Assembly: GCA_963850415.1 (NCBI GenBank) | Contig: CAWKLE010000003.1 | Span: 930,001-994,000 of the forward strand | DNA from: VAXT01 sp963850415 | GTDB taxonomy: Bacteria; Actinomycetota; Thermoleophilia; Gaiellales; Gaiellaceae | Direction of reading: 5' to 3' | Length of the DNA stretch: 64,000 bases | Shown: one piece after another, positions 51,534-59,490 of the stretch | Layout: each line of letters starts with the position of its first letter | How positions within the stretch are numbered: position 1 is the stretch's first letter | Notes under the pieces: generated by a model | Databases searched by the model: none | What the model saw: the letters and a program-made list of their open reading frames with translations, nothing else | Told to the model about the DNA's origin: nothing | Program-made: the position numbers and the translations under genes

Positions 51534-52844
51534 ATGGAAGAGCGGCTGAGCGGCACCGTCACGTTCCTGTTCACGGACATCGAGGGCTCGACGGTTCTCC
51601 TCCGGCAGCTGCGTGACGCGTACGGCGAGCTGCTCGCAACGCACGGCCGTCTCCTGAGGCAGGCCTTCGAGGACGCGGGCGGCCGGGAGATCGACACGCA
51701 GGGCGACTCGTTCTTCGTCGCGTTCCGGAGGCCGAAGGACGCCGTCGAGGCGGCGGTCGCGGCCCAGCGGTCGCTCGCCGACGCGATGTGGCCGGACGGG
51801 GCCGAGGTCAGGGTGCGGATGGGCATCCACACAGGCGACGCGTCCCTCGCCGCGGACCGCTATCTCGGGCTGTCCGTGCACCGTGCCGCACGCATCTGCT
51901 CGGCCGGCCACGGCGGCCAGATCCTCATCTCGCAGACGACCTTCGCGCTGCTCGAGGACCAGGAGGAGGAGCTGCCGGGCGCGACGCTGAATCTGGGCGC
52001 GCACGGGCTCAAGGACTTCGACCGGCCCATCCAGCTGTTCCAGCTCGTCGTACCGGGCCTGCGGGAGTCGTTCCCCGCCCTGAGGACGCTCGAGCACACG
52101 CCCTTCGAGGGTGACGAGGGGAGGCTCGCCGATGCGGCCAGGCGCGCCTCGCAGAGCGACCGGGAGACCGGCGAGAGGATCCGCGTCCTGATCGCGGACG
52201 ACCAGGCGCTCGTGCGGGCCGGATTCCGCATGATCCTCGAGGCCGAGCAGGACATCGAGGTCGTCGGCGAGGCCGTCGACGGCGGACAGGCGCTCGATGA
52301 AGTGCGCCGGCTCGCTCCGGACGTCGTGCTGATGGACGTGCGCATGCCCGACCTGGACGGCATCGAGGCGACGCGGCGGTTGATGTCCGGTTCGGGGGTC
52401 TCTTCGAAGGTCGTGATGCTGACCACCTTCGACATGGACGAGTACGTCTACGAGGCTCTCCAGGCCGGAGCGAGCGGGTTCCTGCTCAAGGACGTCCCGC
52501 CCGAGCAGCTCGTGGACGGGATTCGCGCGGTCGCGTCCGGCGACGCACTGCTGGCGCCGTCGATCACGAAGCGCGTGATCGAAGAGTTCGTGCGCAGGCC
52601 GCCCGAGGCCGCGCGGACACCGCCGCCTGAGGTTGGCGACCTCACCGACCGGGAGCTCGAGGTCCTGAAGCAGGTGGCGCGCGGGCTCTCGAACGCGGAG
52701 ATCGCCCAGGAGCTCTTCGTCAGCGAGGCGACTGTGAAGACCCACGTCGCGCACGTCTTCCGCAAGCTCGGGCTTCGCGACCGTGTGCAGGCGGTCGTCT
52801 TCGCGTACGAGTCGGGCCTCGTGCAGCCGAGCGCGGCCTCCTGA
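51534..52844 (+). CDS. Fusion of class III nucleotidyl cyclase domain to NarL-type response regulator (REC-LuxR HTH)
   Basis: The 436-residue product joins two proteins normally separate. Residues about 5-175 are a class III cyclase domain: Asp in FTDIEGST and Asp in TQGDSFFVAF are the two metal ligands, but the transition-state Asn is His (GLSVHRAARI; Arg is kept). Residues about 215-335 are a receiver with the phosphoacceptor Asp in VVLMDVRMPD and switch Thr/Lys (MLTTFD, FLLKDV). Residues about 365-430 are a LuxR helix-turn-helix (LTDRELEVLKQVARGLSNAEIAQ, ATVKTHVAHVFRKLGL). It is probably phosphorylated by the kinase encoded 5 bp upstream and binds DNA; the cyclase part may be an enzyme or a nucleotide sensor. 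Confidence 0.93.
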   Translation: MEERLSGTVTFLFTDIEGSTVLLRQLRDAYGELLATHGRLLRQAFEDAGGREIDTQGDSFFVAFRRPKDAVEAAVAAQRSLADAMWPDGAEVRVRMGIHTGDASLAADRYLGLSVHRAARICSAGHGGQILISQTTFALLEDQEEELPGATLNLGAHGLKDFDRPIQLFQLVVPGLRESFPALRTLEHTPFEGDEGRLADAARRASQSDRETGERIRVLIADDQALVRAGFRMILEAEQDIEVVGEAVDGGQALDEVRRLAPDVVLMDVRMPDLDGIEATRRLMSGSGVSSKVVMLTTFDMDEYVYEALQAGASGFLLKDVPPEQLVDGIRAVASGDALLAPSITKRVIEEFVRRPPEAARTPPPEVGDLTDRELEVLKQVARGLSNAEIAQELFVSEATVKTHVAHVFRKLGLRDRVQAVVFAYESGLVQPSAAS

Positions 52845-52868
52845 CTCGCTACGTCTTCGCGAAGCGCC

Positions 52869-53696
52869 TCAGCGGAGCAGGCGCGACAGCCGCCGGTCCT
52901 TGAGCACGCGCCCGCCGGTCTGGCACTCGGGGCAGTAGTAGATCGTGTGCTCCTCGAAGTCGACCTGCGCGATGGGCGTGCCGCACGCGTAACAGGGCTC
53001 GCCGAGCTTCCTGTGCACGCGGTACGTCTTCGCGTCGTTCGCGCCGCGTTCCCGTAGCTCGAGGCCGCGCTCGAGCTCCGAGTGGATGGCATCTGCGAGG
53101 TTTTGGACCTGTCCCGGGACCAGGTCCCGGGACAGGGCATAAGGGGACAGTTTCGCGGCATGGAGGATCTCGTTCGCCCACGCCCGGCCGATGCCTGCGA
53201 GCACGCGCTGGTCGCGGAGCAGCGAGTGCAGCCGCCGCGACTCGCCCGCGAGGATCTCGCCGAGCTGGGCCGCGTCGACCTCGTTCGCTTCCGGCCCCAG
53301 GTGACCCAGCTCCAGCTCGACCGCCTCGGGCGGGAGCAGCCAGACGCCTGCACGCTTCTTCTTGCCGGCTTCGGTGAGGATGAGCTCCGCGCCGCCCTCG
53401 AAGGCGATCCTGAACGCGGGCGTCTTGGGCCGTTTCTCGCCCGCGAGCACGTAGCGCAGTCGCCCCGCGGTCATCAGGTGCACGAGCAGGACGAGCTCGC
53501 CGTCCTCGGTCGGGAGCAGGAGCCGTTTCGCGCGCCGCTCCGCGCCGGCCAGGCGGCGGCCTTCGAGCGCGGACAGGGGCGGATCGAACGTCTTCAGCGT
53601 CGCGATGTGCGCCGGGCCGGCCTTCGCGATCGGGAAGGCCGACACGGGGCCGTCGAGCTCACGCCGCCACGCTTCCATCTCGGGAAGCTCGGGCAC
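52869..53696 (-). CDS. mutM: DNA-formamidopyrimidine glycosylase / endonuclease VIII family protein
   Basis: The 275-residue product starts (GTG at 53696) with MPELPEME, giving the catalytic Pro2 and Glu3 after Met removal. It excises oxidised bases (8-oxoguanine, formamidopyrimidines) and nicks the strand. The H2TH region is GIGRAWANEILHAAKLSPY, and the zinc finger is CYACGTP...YYCPECQTG near the C-terminus. Fpg and Nei cannot be separated with certainty. Codons for residues about 188-196 consist of a REP-like palindrome that also occurs at 61463. It is head-to-head with the asparaginase, 15 bp apart. Confidence 0.93.
   Translation of the reverse strand: MPELPEMEAWRRELDGPVSAFPIAKAGPAHIATLKTFDPPLSALEGRRLAGAERRAKRLLLPTEDGELVLLVHLMTAGRLRYVLAGEKRPKTPAFRIAFEGGAELILTEAGKKKRAGVWLLPPEAVELELGHLGPEANEVDAAQLGEILAGESRRLHSLLRDQRVLAGIGRAWANEILHAAKLSPYALSRDLVPGQVQNLADAIHSELERGLELRERGANDAKTYRVHRKLGEPCYACGTPIAQVDFEEHTIYYCPECQTGGRVLKDRRLSRLLR
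53110..53134. repeat. REP-like palindrome inside mutM
   Basis: Arms TGTCCCGGGAC and GTCCCGGGACA flank a 3-base centre (25 bp). The 25 bases are identical, on the opposite strand, to the core of the palindrome at 61466-61490. A related half (GGGGACAG) follows at 53143-53150. The repeat lies in the mutM reading frame without breaking it. Confidence 0.85.
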
Positions 53697-53702
53697 TAGG
53701 GT
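53697..53702 (+). promoter_or_regulatory. Leaderless-type -10 element (TAGGGT)
   Basis: TAGGGT ends 9 bases before the ATG at 53712 of the asparaginase gene. It directly abuts the mutM start codon on the other strand. Confidence 0.35.
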
Positions 53703-53711
53703 TCCTGCGTC

Positions 53712-54569
53712 ATGGCTGAGCCGATCAGGGTAACGGTGCTCCGCGGCGAGACCGTCGAGTCGGAGCACCGCGTCCACGCCGTGGCCGTCCGGGACGGAGA
53801 GATCGTCGCAGCCGCCGGAGACCCTCATCTCGTCACGTTCATGCGCTCGGCCGCGAAGCCGATCCAGGCGCTGCCGCTCGCACGCGCACGCGAGGACCTG
53901 GACGACCGGGACCTCGCAATCGCGTCCGCGTCGCACCTGGCCGACGACCACCAGCTCGTGGCGGTCACGGCGCTCCTGGCCAAAGCTCCCGCCACGGAGG
54001 ACGACCTCGAGTGCGGCGCGTTCGACGGCTCGAAGCTCAGACACAACTGCTCCGGAAAGCACGCCGGGATGCTTGCGCTCTGCCGCGCGCAGGGCTGGCC
54101 GATCGAGGGTTACCGATTGCCCGACCATCCGTGCCAGCAGGCGATGGTGGCGGAGATCACGCGCCTGGCCGGCACCGACGAGATCCGGACCGCGATCGAC
54201 GGGTGCGGCGTCGTGACCTTCGCGCTCCGCCTGCGCGAGATCGCCGTGGCGTTCGGCGGAGTCGAGGGACGCGTCGGGGACGGGATGCGCGCCTACCCCG
54301 AGCTGATCCGCGGCCCCAAGGCCCTGGACACGAACCTCATGCAGTCGTTTCCCGGCTGGATCGCCAAGGGCGGAGCCGAAGGGCTGGTCTGCGCCGCTTC
54401 GCCGACTGGACTGGCCGTGGCGCTGAAGGTCGAGGACGGAAGTCAACGCGCGCTCAGGCCTGCCCTCGGGTCCTTCCTGGACACGCTCGGCCTGGACGGC
54501 TCGATCTTCGGCTCGACCCCGGTTCGCAACAGTCGAGACGAAGTCGTCGGCGAAGTGCGTCCGACCTGA
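53712..54569 (+). CDS. Asparaginase (asparaginase II / AnsA-like family, PF06089 type)
   Basis: The 285-residue product belongs to the thermolabile Rhizobium-type L-asparaginase family, unrelated to E. coli AnsB. Characteristic blocks are FMRSAAKPIQALPL, LAIASASHLADDHQL, LRHNCSGKHAGML, DGCGVVTFALRL and MQSFPGWIAKGGAEGL. It hydrolyses asparagine to aspartate and ammonia in the cytoplasm. The protein is slightly short at the C-terminus (VGEVRPT), compared with about 330 residues in the family as I recall. Divergent from mutM. Confidence 0.9.
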   Translation: MAEPIRVTVLRGETVESEHRVHAVAVRDGEIVAAAGDPHLVTFMRSAAKPIQALPLARAREDLDDRDLAIASASHLADDHQLVAVTALLAKAPATEDDLECGAFDGSKLRHNCSGKHAGMLALCRAQGWPIEGYRLPDHPCQQAMVAEITRLAGTDEIRTAIDGCGVVTFALRLREIAVAFGGVEGRVGDGMRAYPELIRGPKALDTNLMQSFPGWIAKGGAEGLVCAASPTGLAVALKVEDGSQRALRPALGSFLDTLGLDGSIFGSTPVRNSRDEVVGEVRPT

Positions 54570-54578
54570 AAAAAGTTC

Positions 54579-54607
54579 TTCACAAGGCTGTGGATAGGTG
54601 TTAAGTT
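54579..54607 (+). promoter_or_regulatory. Putative promoter with DnaA-box-like site upstream of the sigma factor gene
   Basis: TTCACA (54579-54584), a 17-base spacer and TAAGTT (54602-54607) resemble a sigma-70 promoter with a weak -10. TGTGGATAG at 54589-54597 inside the spacer differs from a consensus DnaA box (TGTGGATAA) by one base. Confidence 0.35.
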
Positions 54608-54697
54608 CCGAGCCGCCGCGAGGTTGAGCCGGGGGCAATGGGAACCGGCTCTTTACGTTCCTGGGTCCCCGTCCCCCTAGAGCGAAAGAGAGGTCCA

Positions 54698-55792
54698 TTG
54701 CTCACAGTCGACATCTCCCTCCCGGACGTCGAAGAGCTCCACAAGCTGGTACAGGACGGAACAGAAAAGGGCTTCCTCACCTACGACGAGATCGTCGCAG
54801 GGATCGAGGACGTCGACCTCTCCAAAGAGCAGGTCGAAGACTTCTACACGTACCTCATCGACCACTCGATCGAACTGGTCGAAGGGGAGCAGCACAAGCA
54901 CCCGCCGCACGAGCAGCCGGCCCTGGCCGAGGAGGAGAAGGGCCCGAAGCTCGACCTCTCCGTCGAGCCGTCGCTCGACTCGCTCAGGCTCTACCTGCGC
55001 GAGATCGGCAAGGTTCCGCTGCTGACCGCCGACCAGGAGGTCTATCTGGCCAAGCGGATCGAGCGCGGGGACATGGCCGCGAAGACGCACATGATCGAGG
55101 CCAACCTGCGGCTCGTCGTCTCGATCGCCAAGAGCTACCTCGGCCGCGGGCTCTCGTTCCTCGACCTGATCCAGGAAGGCTCCCTCGGGTTGATCCGCGC
55201 CGTCGAGAAGTTCGACTACCGCAAGGGCTACAAGTTCTCGACGTACGCGACCTGGTGGATCCGCCAGGCGGTGACGCGCGCGATCGCGGACAAGGCGCGC
55301 ACGATCCGGATCCCGGTGCACATGGTCGAGAAGCTGAACAAGGTCGTGCACATCGAGCGGCAACTCGTCCAGCGGCTCGGCCGCGAGCCGCAGCCGGAAG
55401 AGATCGCCCTCGAGCTCGAGATCACGACCGAGGAGGTGCGGGAGATCCTGCGGATGGCGCAGCTGCCCGTGTCGCTCGAGAAGCCGATCGGCGAGGAGGA
55501 GGAGTCGGAGCTCGGCGACTTCGTCCAGGACGAGCAGGCCGAGTCGCCGTTCGACACCGCCTCGCTGCAGCTCCGCCGCGAGGACATCGACAAGGCGCTC
55601 GACTCCCTTCCGGAGCGCGAGCGGAAGGTGATCGAGCTCCGCTTCGGGCTCACCGGCGCGCAGCCGTGCACGCTCGAGGAGGTCGGTCGGGCGTTCGGCG
55701 TCACCCGCGAACGGATCCGGCAGATCGAGAACAACACGCTGAAGCGGCTCGAAACGCTTCCCGAGGCCCAAGGCCTCAGAGACTGTTCCTAG
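54698..55792 (+). CDS. rpoD: Primary-type RNA polymerase sigma factor (SigA/RpoD family)
   Basis: The 364-residue product has an N-terminal region 1.1-like part (about 1-60; VEELHKLVQDGTEKGFLTYDEI), region 1.2 (SLRLYLREIGKVPLLTADQEV), regions 2.1-2.4 (LIEANLRLVVSIAKSYLGRGLSFLDLIQEG in part; KGYKFSTYATWWIRQAVTRAI), region 3, and region 4.2 (GVTRERIRQIENNTLKRL). I prefer the TTG at 54698, preceded by AGAGAGG, since region 1.1 homology begins right after it; the ATG at 54638 adds 20 non-conserved residues. The DNA-contact residues match housekeeping sigma factors. It overlaps a convergent zinc-ribbon gene by four bases. Confidence 0.93.
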   Translation: MLTVDISLPDVEELHKLVQDGTEKGFLTYDEIVAGIEDVDLSKEQVEDFYTYLIDHSIELVEGEQHKHPPHEQPALAEEEKGPKLDLSVEPSLDSLRLYLREIGKVPLLTADQEVYLAKRIERGDMAAKTHMIEANLRLVVSIAKSYLGRGLSFLDLIQEGSLGLIRAVEKFDYRKGYKFSTYATWWIRQAVTRAIADKARTIRIPVHMVEKLNKVVHIERQLVQRLGREPQPEEIALELEITTEEVREILRMAQLPVSLEKPIGEEEESELGDFVQDEQAESPFDTASLQLRREDIDKALDSLPERERKVIELRFGLTGAQPCTLEEVGRAFGVTRERIRQIENNTLKRLETLPEAQGLRDCS

Positions 55793-55947
55793 CCCGGCTC
55801 TTCGACGTCGGCGCGCTCGAACGGCACGAAGAGGCGGCAGTGCGGGCACTTGAAGCCCTGGCGGCTCTCGTCCGCGCCGATCAGCTCACCGCGGAACGAC
55901 TTCTTGCAGTGCGGGCAGACGACGTCGTACTCCTGGGCGCCGGACAT
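55789..55947 (-). CDS. Small zinc-ribbon protein (52 aa)
   Basis: The frame from the ATG at 55947 encodes MSGAQEYDVVCPHCKKSF and ends RLFVPFERADVEEPG. Two CPHC knuckles 21 residues apart make one zinc ribbon, the pattern of small transcription- or translation-associated zinc-binding proteins. No other domain. It overlaps the sigma factor gene tail-to-tail by four bases and lies 24 bp downstream of the lipoprotein gene, so it may end that operon. Confidence 0.72.
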   Translation of the reverse strand: MSGAQEYDVVCPHCKKSFRGELIGADESRQGFKCPHCRLFVPFERADVEEPG

Positions 55948-55970
55948 GCGACGACGGTAGCAGTGCGCGG

Positions 55971-56429
55971 TCAGCCGCTTGGGCAGCGACCGGCGCGGTA
56001 GGCGCTCGCGGCAGCGGGGTTCAGCACCCAGCGCCAGCGCGGGCCGACCTTCACCTCGTGGCTCACGAACGGCTTCGTCGTTTCGCCGGCGCTCGACGTG
56101 AGGCGCACCCGCACCGCCTTGGCCTGAACCTTCCCGACCCCAGGGATGCGTACCGCTTGGTCGTAAACGTCGAGGATGTCGATCGAGTCGAGGTCGCCCA
56201 GCGCTGCCCGCTTCGTGCACTGCACGAACTTCGACCGCGGGACGATCTGCTGGTACGCGGGGTGCAGCGCGTCATACGCCTGCTGCGCCTTGCCGTTGTA
56301 GAGATCCTCGAGGAAGCGAACCTGGGCCCTGCCGGCCGGCGTGGTCGCGGGATCGACGTCACCGCCGCAGCCCGCGAGCAGCAGCGTCGCTCCGAGCGCT
56401 AACAGGGGCCACTTCACTCCGGCCGCCAT
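55971..56429 (-). CDS. Predicted lipoprotein, NTF2-like fold possible
   Basis: The 152-residue product has a lipoprotein signal (MAAGVKWPLLALGATLLLAGCGG, lipobox LAGC, Cys22 or so). The mature part AQVRFLEDLYNGKAQQAYDALHPAYQQIVP and the later SSAGETTKPFVSHEVKVGPRWRWVL resemble small NTF2-like or ketosteroid-isomerase-like domains of secreted actinobacterial proteins. No catalytic motif is visible. The start overlaps the end of the ferric-reductase-like gene by about 70 bases, so the exact end of that gene or start of this one may need revision. It is last in the apbE gene group. Confidence 0.7.
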   Translation of the reverse strand: MAAGVKWPLLALGATLLLAGCGGDVDPATTPAGRAQVRFLEDLYNGKAQQAYDALHPAYQQIVPRSKFVQCTKRAALGDLDSIDILDVYDQAVRIPGVGKVQAKAVRVRLTSSAGETTKPFVSHEVKVGPRWRWVLNPAAASAYRAGRCPSG

Positions 56430-56991
56430 GATCGCGCATCGACGGGACGGACGGCTTGCGGCTGCCCGAGGAGAAGCGGCGCACGGCAAGCGTCCCGATT
56501 GCGCCCGCCGCGAGGGCGTACATGAGCAGGAACGCCGTCGAGTGAGAGTCGGTGCCGGCGCCGAGGCCGTGCGCGGTCGCCGCGATCCAGACGGCGAAGT
56601 TCAGGTAGTGGAGCCGGCGCCAGACGGAGTAGGGCATGCGCTTGCGGTAGTGGTTCGTGACGGCGAGCGCCAGCAGCAGCTCCGCGGCGACGATGCCCAG
56701 GCCGGTCCAGATGGGGCGGTAGCTCGACGCGAACGGGATCACGATCGTGCTCGCGGTCAGGTGCGACTGCGAGTCGACCGCGAGCCAGAAGATGTGCAGG
56801 GCGATGAAGGTTCCGGCGAGGACGCCGGCGAAGCGGTGGACGTCCTCGACGGCGAAGCGCGGCCACCGTTCGAACCGCTCCTTCCCCGCGAGCGCCAGAC
56901 CGAGCGCAACCGAGGCGGAGACGAGCAGGTACGCCACGACTCCGGCTGCGCGGGCCGCATACCAGTCGACCGCGAACGCGCCGAGGATCAC
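56359..56991 (-). CDS. Ferric-reductase-like haem-binding membrane protein
   Basis: The 210-residue product (GTG at 56991, overlapping the ApbE stop as GTGA) has six membrane helices. Conserved histidines lie in helices 2 and 4 (DVHRFAGVLAGTFIALHIFWL; RRLHYLNFAVWIAATAHGLGAG), the pattern of ferric-reductase/MsrQ-type cytochromes that carry two haems across the membrane. No flavin/NAD domain is attached. With the adjacent flavin transferase this suggests a transmembrane electron-transfer chain, though no FMN-binding substrate protein is encoded here. The C-terminal 30 residues are polar and overlap the lipoprotein gene. Confidence 0.85.
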   Translation of the reverse strand: MILGAFAVDWYAARAAGVVAYLLVSASVALGLALAGKERFERWPRFAVEDVHRFAGVLAGTFIALHIFWLAVDSQSHLTASTIVIPFASSYRPIWTGLGIVAAELLLALAVTNHYRKRMPYSVWRRLHYLNFAVWIAATAHGLGAGTDSHSTAFLLMYALAAGAIGTLAVRRFSSGSRKPSVPSMRDHGGRSEVAPVSARSDAAARGLRR

Positions 56992-57839
56992 GCGGCGACC
57001 GGAACGAGGACGGACCGCCGCCACGCATGATTGACGACCGGCTTGCCGTCCTCGGGCACGAACCGCCCGGCGAGCCCCCGCGCATCGAGCCAGGCTGGCC
57101 CGTCACGGCCGAGGAGGAACGCCGCCTTCGCGGCCACGTCGGCCTGGAGGCAGGTGCTTGCGCTCACGGTCACCTCCGTCCAGGGCGACTCGGCCGGCCG
57201 GCCGCTGCCCGGGTCGATCAGATGGTGCTGCCAGACGCCCGCGCGCAGCCAGCGGCGCGTCGTCGTGCCGCTCGTCGCCAGGCCGCCCTGGGTGACCCGA
57301 ACCGAGTCGCCGCCGGGAAGCTCCACGTCGAGCTCACCGCGCCCCGCGTAGTCGCCGCCCGCGGCGACGAAGCCGTCTCCCGAGAGGAGGCCGACGGCTT
57401 CGTCGGCGGTCTGGCCCTTGACGACCCCGTTCAGGTCGAGCTCGAGCCCGACCGGGCGCATGAGCAGGCGACCGACCATTCTGACGGCCCGCCAGCGGCC
57501 GGGCGCTCCTGCGCGTGCAGCATCGGCTCGCGGCTCGAGCGCCTCGAAATCGCGATCGTAGCCGGCGGCGACGAGCGCGCCCGCGAGCGTTGGATCTACG
57601 AGCCCGCCGGTCGCGGAGGCGGCGGCGAGCGCCCGCTCGACCATCTGGCCGAAGGTCTTGGACACGGTGATGATCTCGCGGGGCGTGCGGTTGACGCGGC
57701 TCAGCTCGCTGTTGTCGTTGAAGCGGCTGAACTGGCGGTCGCGCGCCTGGAAGATGCGCTCGATCGCCAGAGCCTCGCGGGGCGTTGCACCGCCCACCTC
57801 GACGAGGCAGCCCATCGCGGGGAACCGACGGATGTTCAC
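56988..57839 (-). CDS. apbE: FAD:protein FMN transferase ApbE
   Basis: The 283-residue product attaches FMN covalently to a Thr/Ser of target flavoproteins using FAD. Family blocks are FPAMGCLVEV near the start, DRQFSRFNDNSELSRVN, LELDLNGVVKGQTADEAV, FVAAGGDYAGRGE, HHLIDPGSGRPAESPWTEVTV and ADVAAKAAFLLG with the metal-binding Asp. There is no signal peptide or lipobox, so it may act in the cytoplasm or use a different export route. It overlaps both neighbours by four bases (ATGA upstream, GTGA downstream). Confidence 0.94.
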   Translation of the reverse strand: MNIRRFPAMGCLVEVGGATPREALAIERIFQARDRQFSRFNDNSELSRVNRTPREIITVSKTFGQMVERALAAASATGGLVDPTLAGALVAAGYDRDFEALEPRADAARAGAPGRWRAVRMVGRLLMRPVGLELDLNGVVKGQTADEAVGLLSGDGFVAAGGDYAGRGELDVELPGGDSVRVTQGGLATSGTTTRRWLRAGVWQHHLIDPGSGRPAESPWTEVTVSASTCLQADVAAKAAFLLGRDGPAWLDARGLAGRFVPEDGKPVVNHAWRRSVLVPVAA

Positions 57840-58111
57840 GAGGTGTGCGTCGTCGTCGACGGCTGTCCCTGCGACGGCGCCAGCCCGCCGTCGTCGAAGA
57901 ACCCGAGGCCGTCGGACTCGTCCGAGGAGACCGCGGGCGTGTTGCTGCTCGAGGTCGAGTTGTGGTGCGCGCCGCGCTCGGCCGCCATCGCGCCGAAGAA
58001 CGCGAGCACCGCGGCGGCGAGGAGAACGGTCTTCGCCTTCTCGGCCCGCTCCTTGGCGGCGGCGATGCGCGATCGTTGGGGCGTCGGCTCGGATTCGGGC
58101 ATGCGTTCCAT
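57836..58111 (-). CDS. Small single-span membrane protein, Ser/Asp-rich exterior (91 aa)
   Basis: The 91-residue product has a basic cytosolic start (TPQRSRIAAAKERAEKAK), a membrane helix (TVLLAAAVLAFFGAMAA) and a Ser/Thr/Asp-rich extracellular tail (HHNSTSSSNTPAVSSDESDG). It overlaps apbE by four bases and heads that operon, so it may be a partner of the ApbE/ferric-reductase pair. A classical ApbE flavinylation motif (Dxx[S/T]GAT) is not present. ATG codons at 58111 and 58102 are both possible. Confidence 0.68.
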   Translation of the reverse strand: MERMPESEPTPQRSRIAAAKERAEKAKTVLLAAAVLAFFGAMAAERGAHHNSTSSSNTPAVSSDESDGLGFFDDGGLAPSQGQPSTTTHTS

Positions 58112-58158
58112 GGAACCGGACGAGCCTGAGAGCGGGGTAAGCGGCGGGTAAGGCCGTC

Positions 58159-59490
58159 CTAAGAGTTTTCGCCGGCTGCGCCGTTGAGGCGGAAGCGCAT
58201 CAGCGTGCCGCCGCCCTCGGCCCGTTCCGCGACGACGGTGCCGCCGTGTGCCTGCGCGACCTGGCGGACGATCGCGAGCCCGAGCCCCGAGCCGGGCAGC
58301 CCGCGCGCGGAGCGCGCCCGGTAGAAGCGGTCGAAGACGTACGGCAGGTCCTCCTCGTCGATCCCGGGCCCGTGGTCGCGAACCGTGACCTCGCCGCCGT
58401 GCACGGCCACCTCGACCTCCCGGTCTGGCGGGCTCCACTTGGCCGCGTTGTCGATCAGGTTGCCGAGCGCCCGGTCGAGCGTCTCCGGCACGCCGAAGAC
58501 GAGGGACTCCTCGAGGTCCGTCTTGAACTCGATGCCCGGGCGGTTCCGTTTCGTCCGCTCGACGGCCCCGGCGGCGACGAGGTCGAGGCGCACGTCCTCG
58601 GGCTGCGCCTGGTGCTGCTCCCCCCGTGCGAGCTCGATCAGCTCCGAGATGAGCGTCGTCATCTCGCCGAGCTGCTCGACGACGTCCGAGAGCAGGCGTT
58701 CGCGCTCGCCGGCCGGAAGCTCGCGGTCGCTCGCGAGCACCTCGATGTTCGTCCTCAGGCTCGTCAGCGGCGTGCGGAGCTCGTGCGAGGCGTCCGCGAC
58801 GAGCTGGCTGCGCGCGCGCGTCGATTCCTCGAGGGCGCCGAGCATCATGTTGAAGCTGCTCGCGAGGCGGGTCAGCTCGTCCCGTCCCTCGACCTCGATC
58901 CGCTGGGACAGGTCTCCGGTCTCGGTCACCGTCTCGGTCGCCTCGGTCAGCCGCCGGACGGGTGTGAGCGCGGCGCGGGAGACGATCAGTCCGAGCCCGC
59001 CCGCGATCAGCGTGCCCCCGGTCGCAATCAGGATCAAAAGCCAGCGGATCCGCGCCAGGGCGTGGTCGGTCTCGTCGAGCGGCCGCGCGATCTGGACCGC
59101 AAAGCTGGGCTGGTACGGGAAGGTGATGATCCGGACGTGGTTGCTGCCGACGCGAGCGTCCGTGTAGTACGTGTCGCTCTGGCCGCGCGCGACGCTGAGG
59201 TCGTGCCGGGTCACGGGCAAGGTCAGGCTTTCCCCCTGGCGCTTGCAGCACGTGATGCCGTCCTGGCGGACAGCCTGCGGGTATCCGCCGAAGACACCCG
59301 GTTGCGGCGGGCCGTCCGTGAAGTCGAACACCGGTCCGCGCTGGATGTGCTCCATGCTGTCGCGCAGCGACGCGTCGACGCTCGAGTAGAGCTCGTCCTT
59401 GACCACGAAGTAGACGACGGCCGAGGCGGCGACCACGGCCAGCGCGACAGCCGCCGCTGCGACGAGAGCGAGGCGTGCGCGGAAACTCAT
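58159..59490 (-). CDS. Sensor histidine kinase, MprB/PhoR-like
   Basis: The 443-residue product has two membrane helices (about 8-30 and 148-170) around an extracytoplasmic sensor of about 115 residues that includes adjacent cysteines (Cys81-Cys82). It continues with a HAMP domain (RAALTPVRRLTEATETV), HisKA with the phosphoacceptor in DASHELRTPLTSLR, and HATPase_c with N-box (LGNLIDNAAKWS), G1 (VRDHGPGIDEEDL) and G2 (GSGLGLAIVRQV). It overlaps the response regulator gene by four bases. Together with the divergent htrA this resembles the mycobacterial MprAB-PepD envelope-stress arrangement. Confidence 0.94.
   Translation of the reverse strand: MSFRARLALVAAAAVALAVVAASAVVYFVVKDELYSSVDASLRDSMEHIQRGPVFDFTDGPPQPGVFGGYPQAVRQDGITCCKRQGESLTLPVTRHDLSVARGQSDTYYTDARVGSNHVRIITFPYQPSFAVQIARPLDETDHALARIRWLLILIATGGTLIAGGLGLIVSRAALTPVRRLTEATETVTETGDLSQRIEVEGRDELTRLASSFNMMLGALEESTRARSQLVADASHELRTPLTSLRTNIEVLASDRELPAGERERLLSDVVEQLGEMTTLISELIELARGEQHQAQPEDVRLDLVAAGAVERTKRNRPGIEFKTDLEESLVFGVPETLDRALGNLIDNAAKWSPPDREVEVAVHGGEVTVRDHGPGIDEEDLPYVFDRFYRARSARGLPGSGLGLAIVRQVAQAHGGTVVAERAEGGGTLMRFRLNGAAGENS

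Noticed and set aside
54589..54597. DnaA-box-like TGTGGATAG near the sigma factor gene as a sign of a replication origin
   Set aside because: Only one near-match is present, with no cluster, no AT-rich unwinding region and no dnaA/dnaN neighbours. It may affect the promoter at most.
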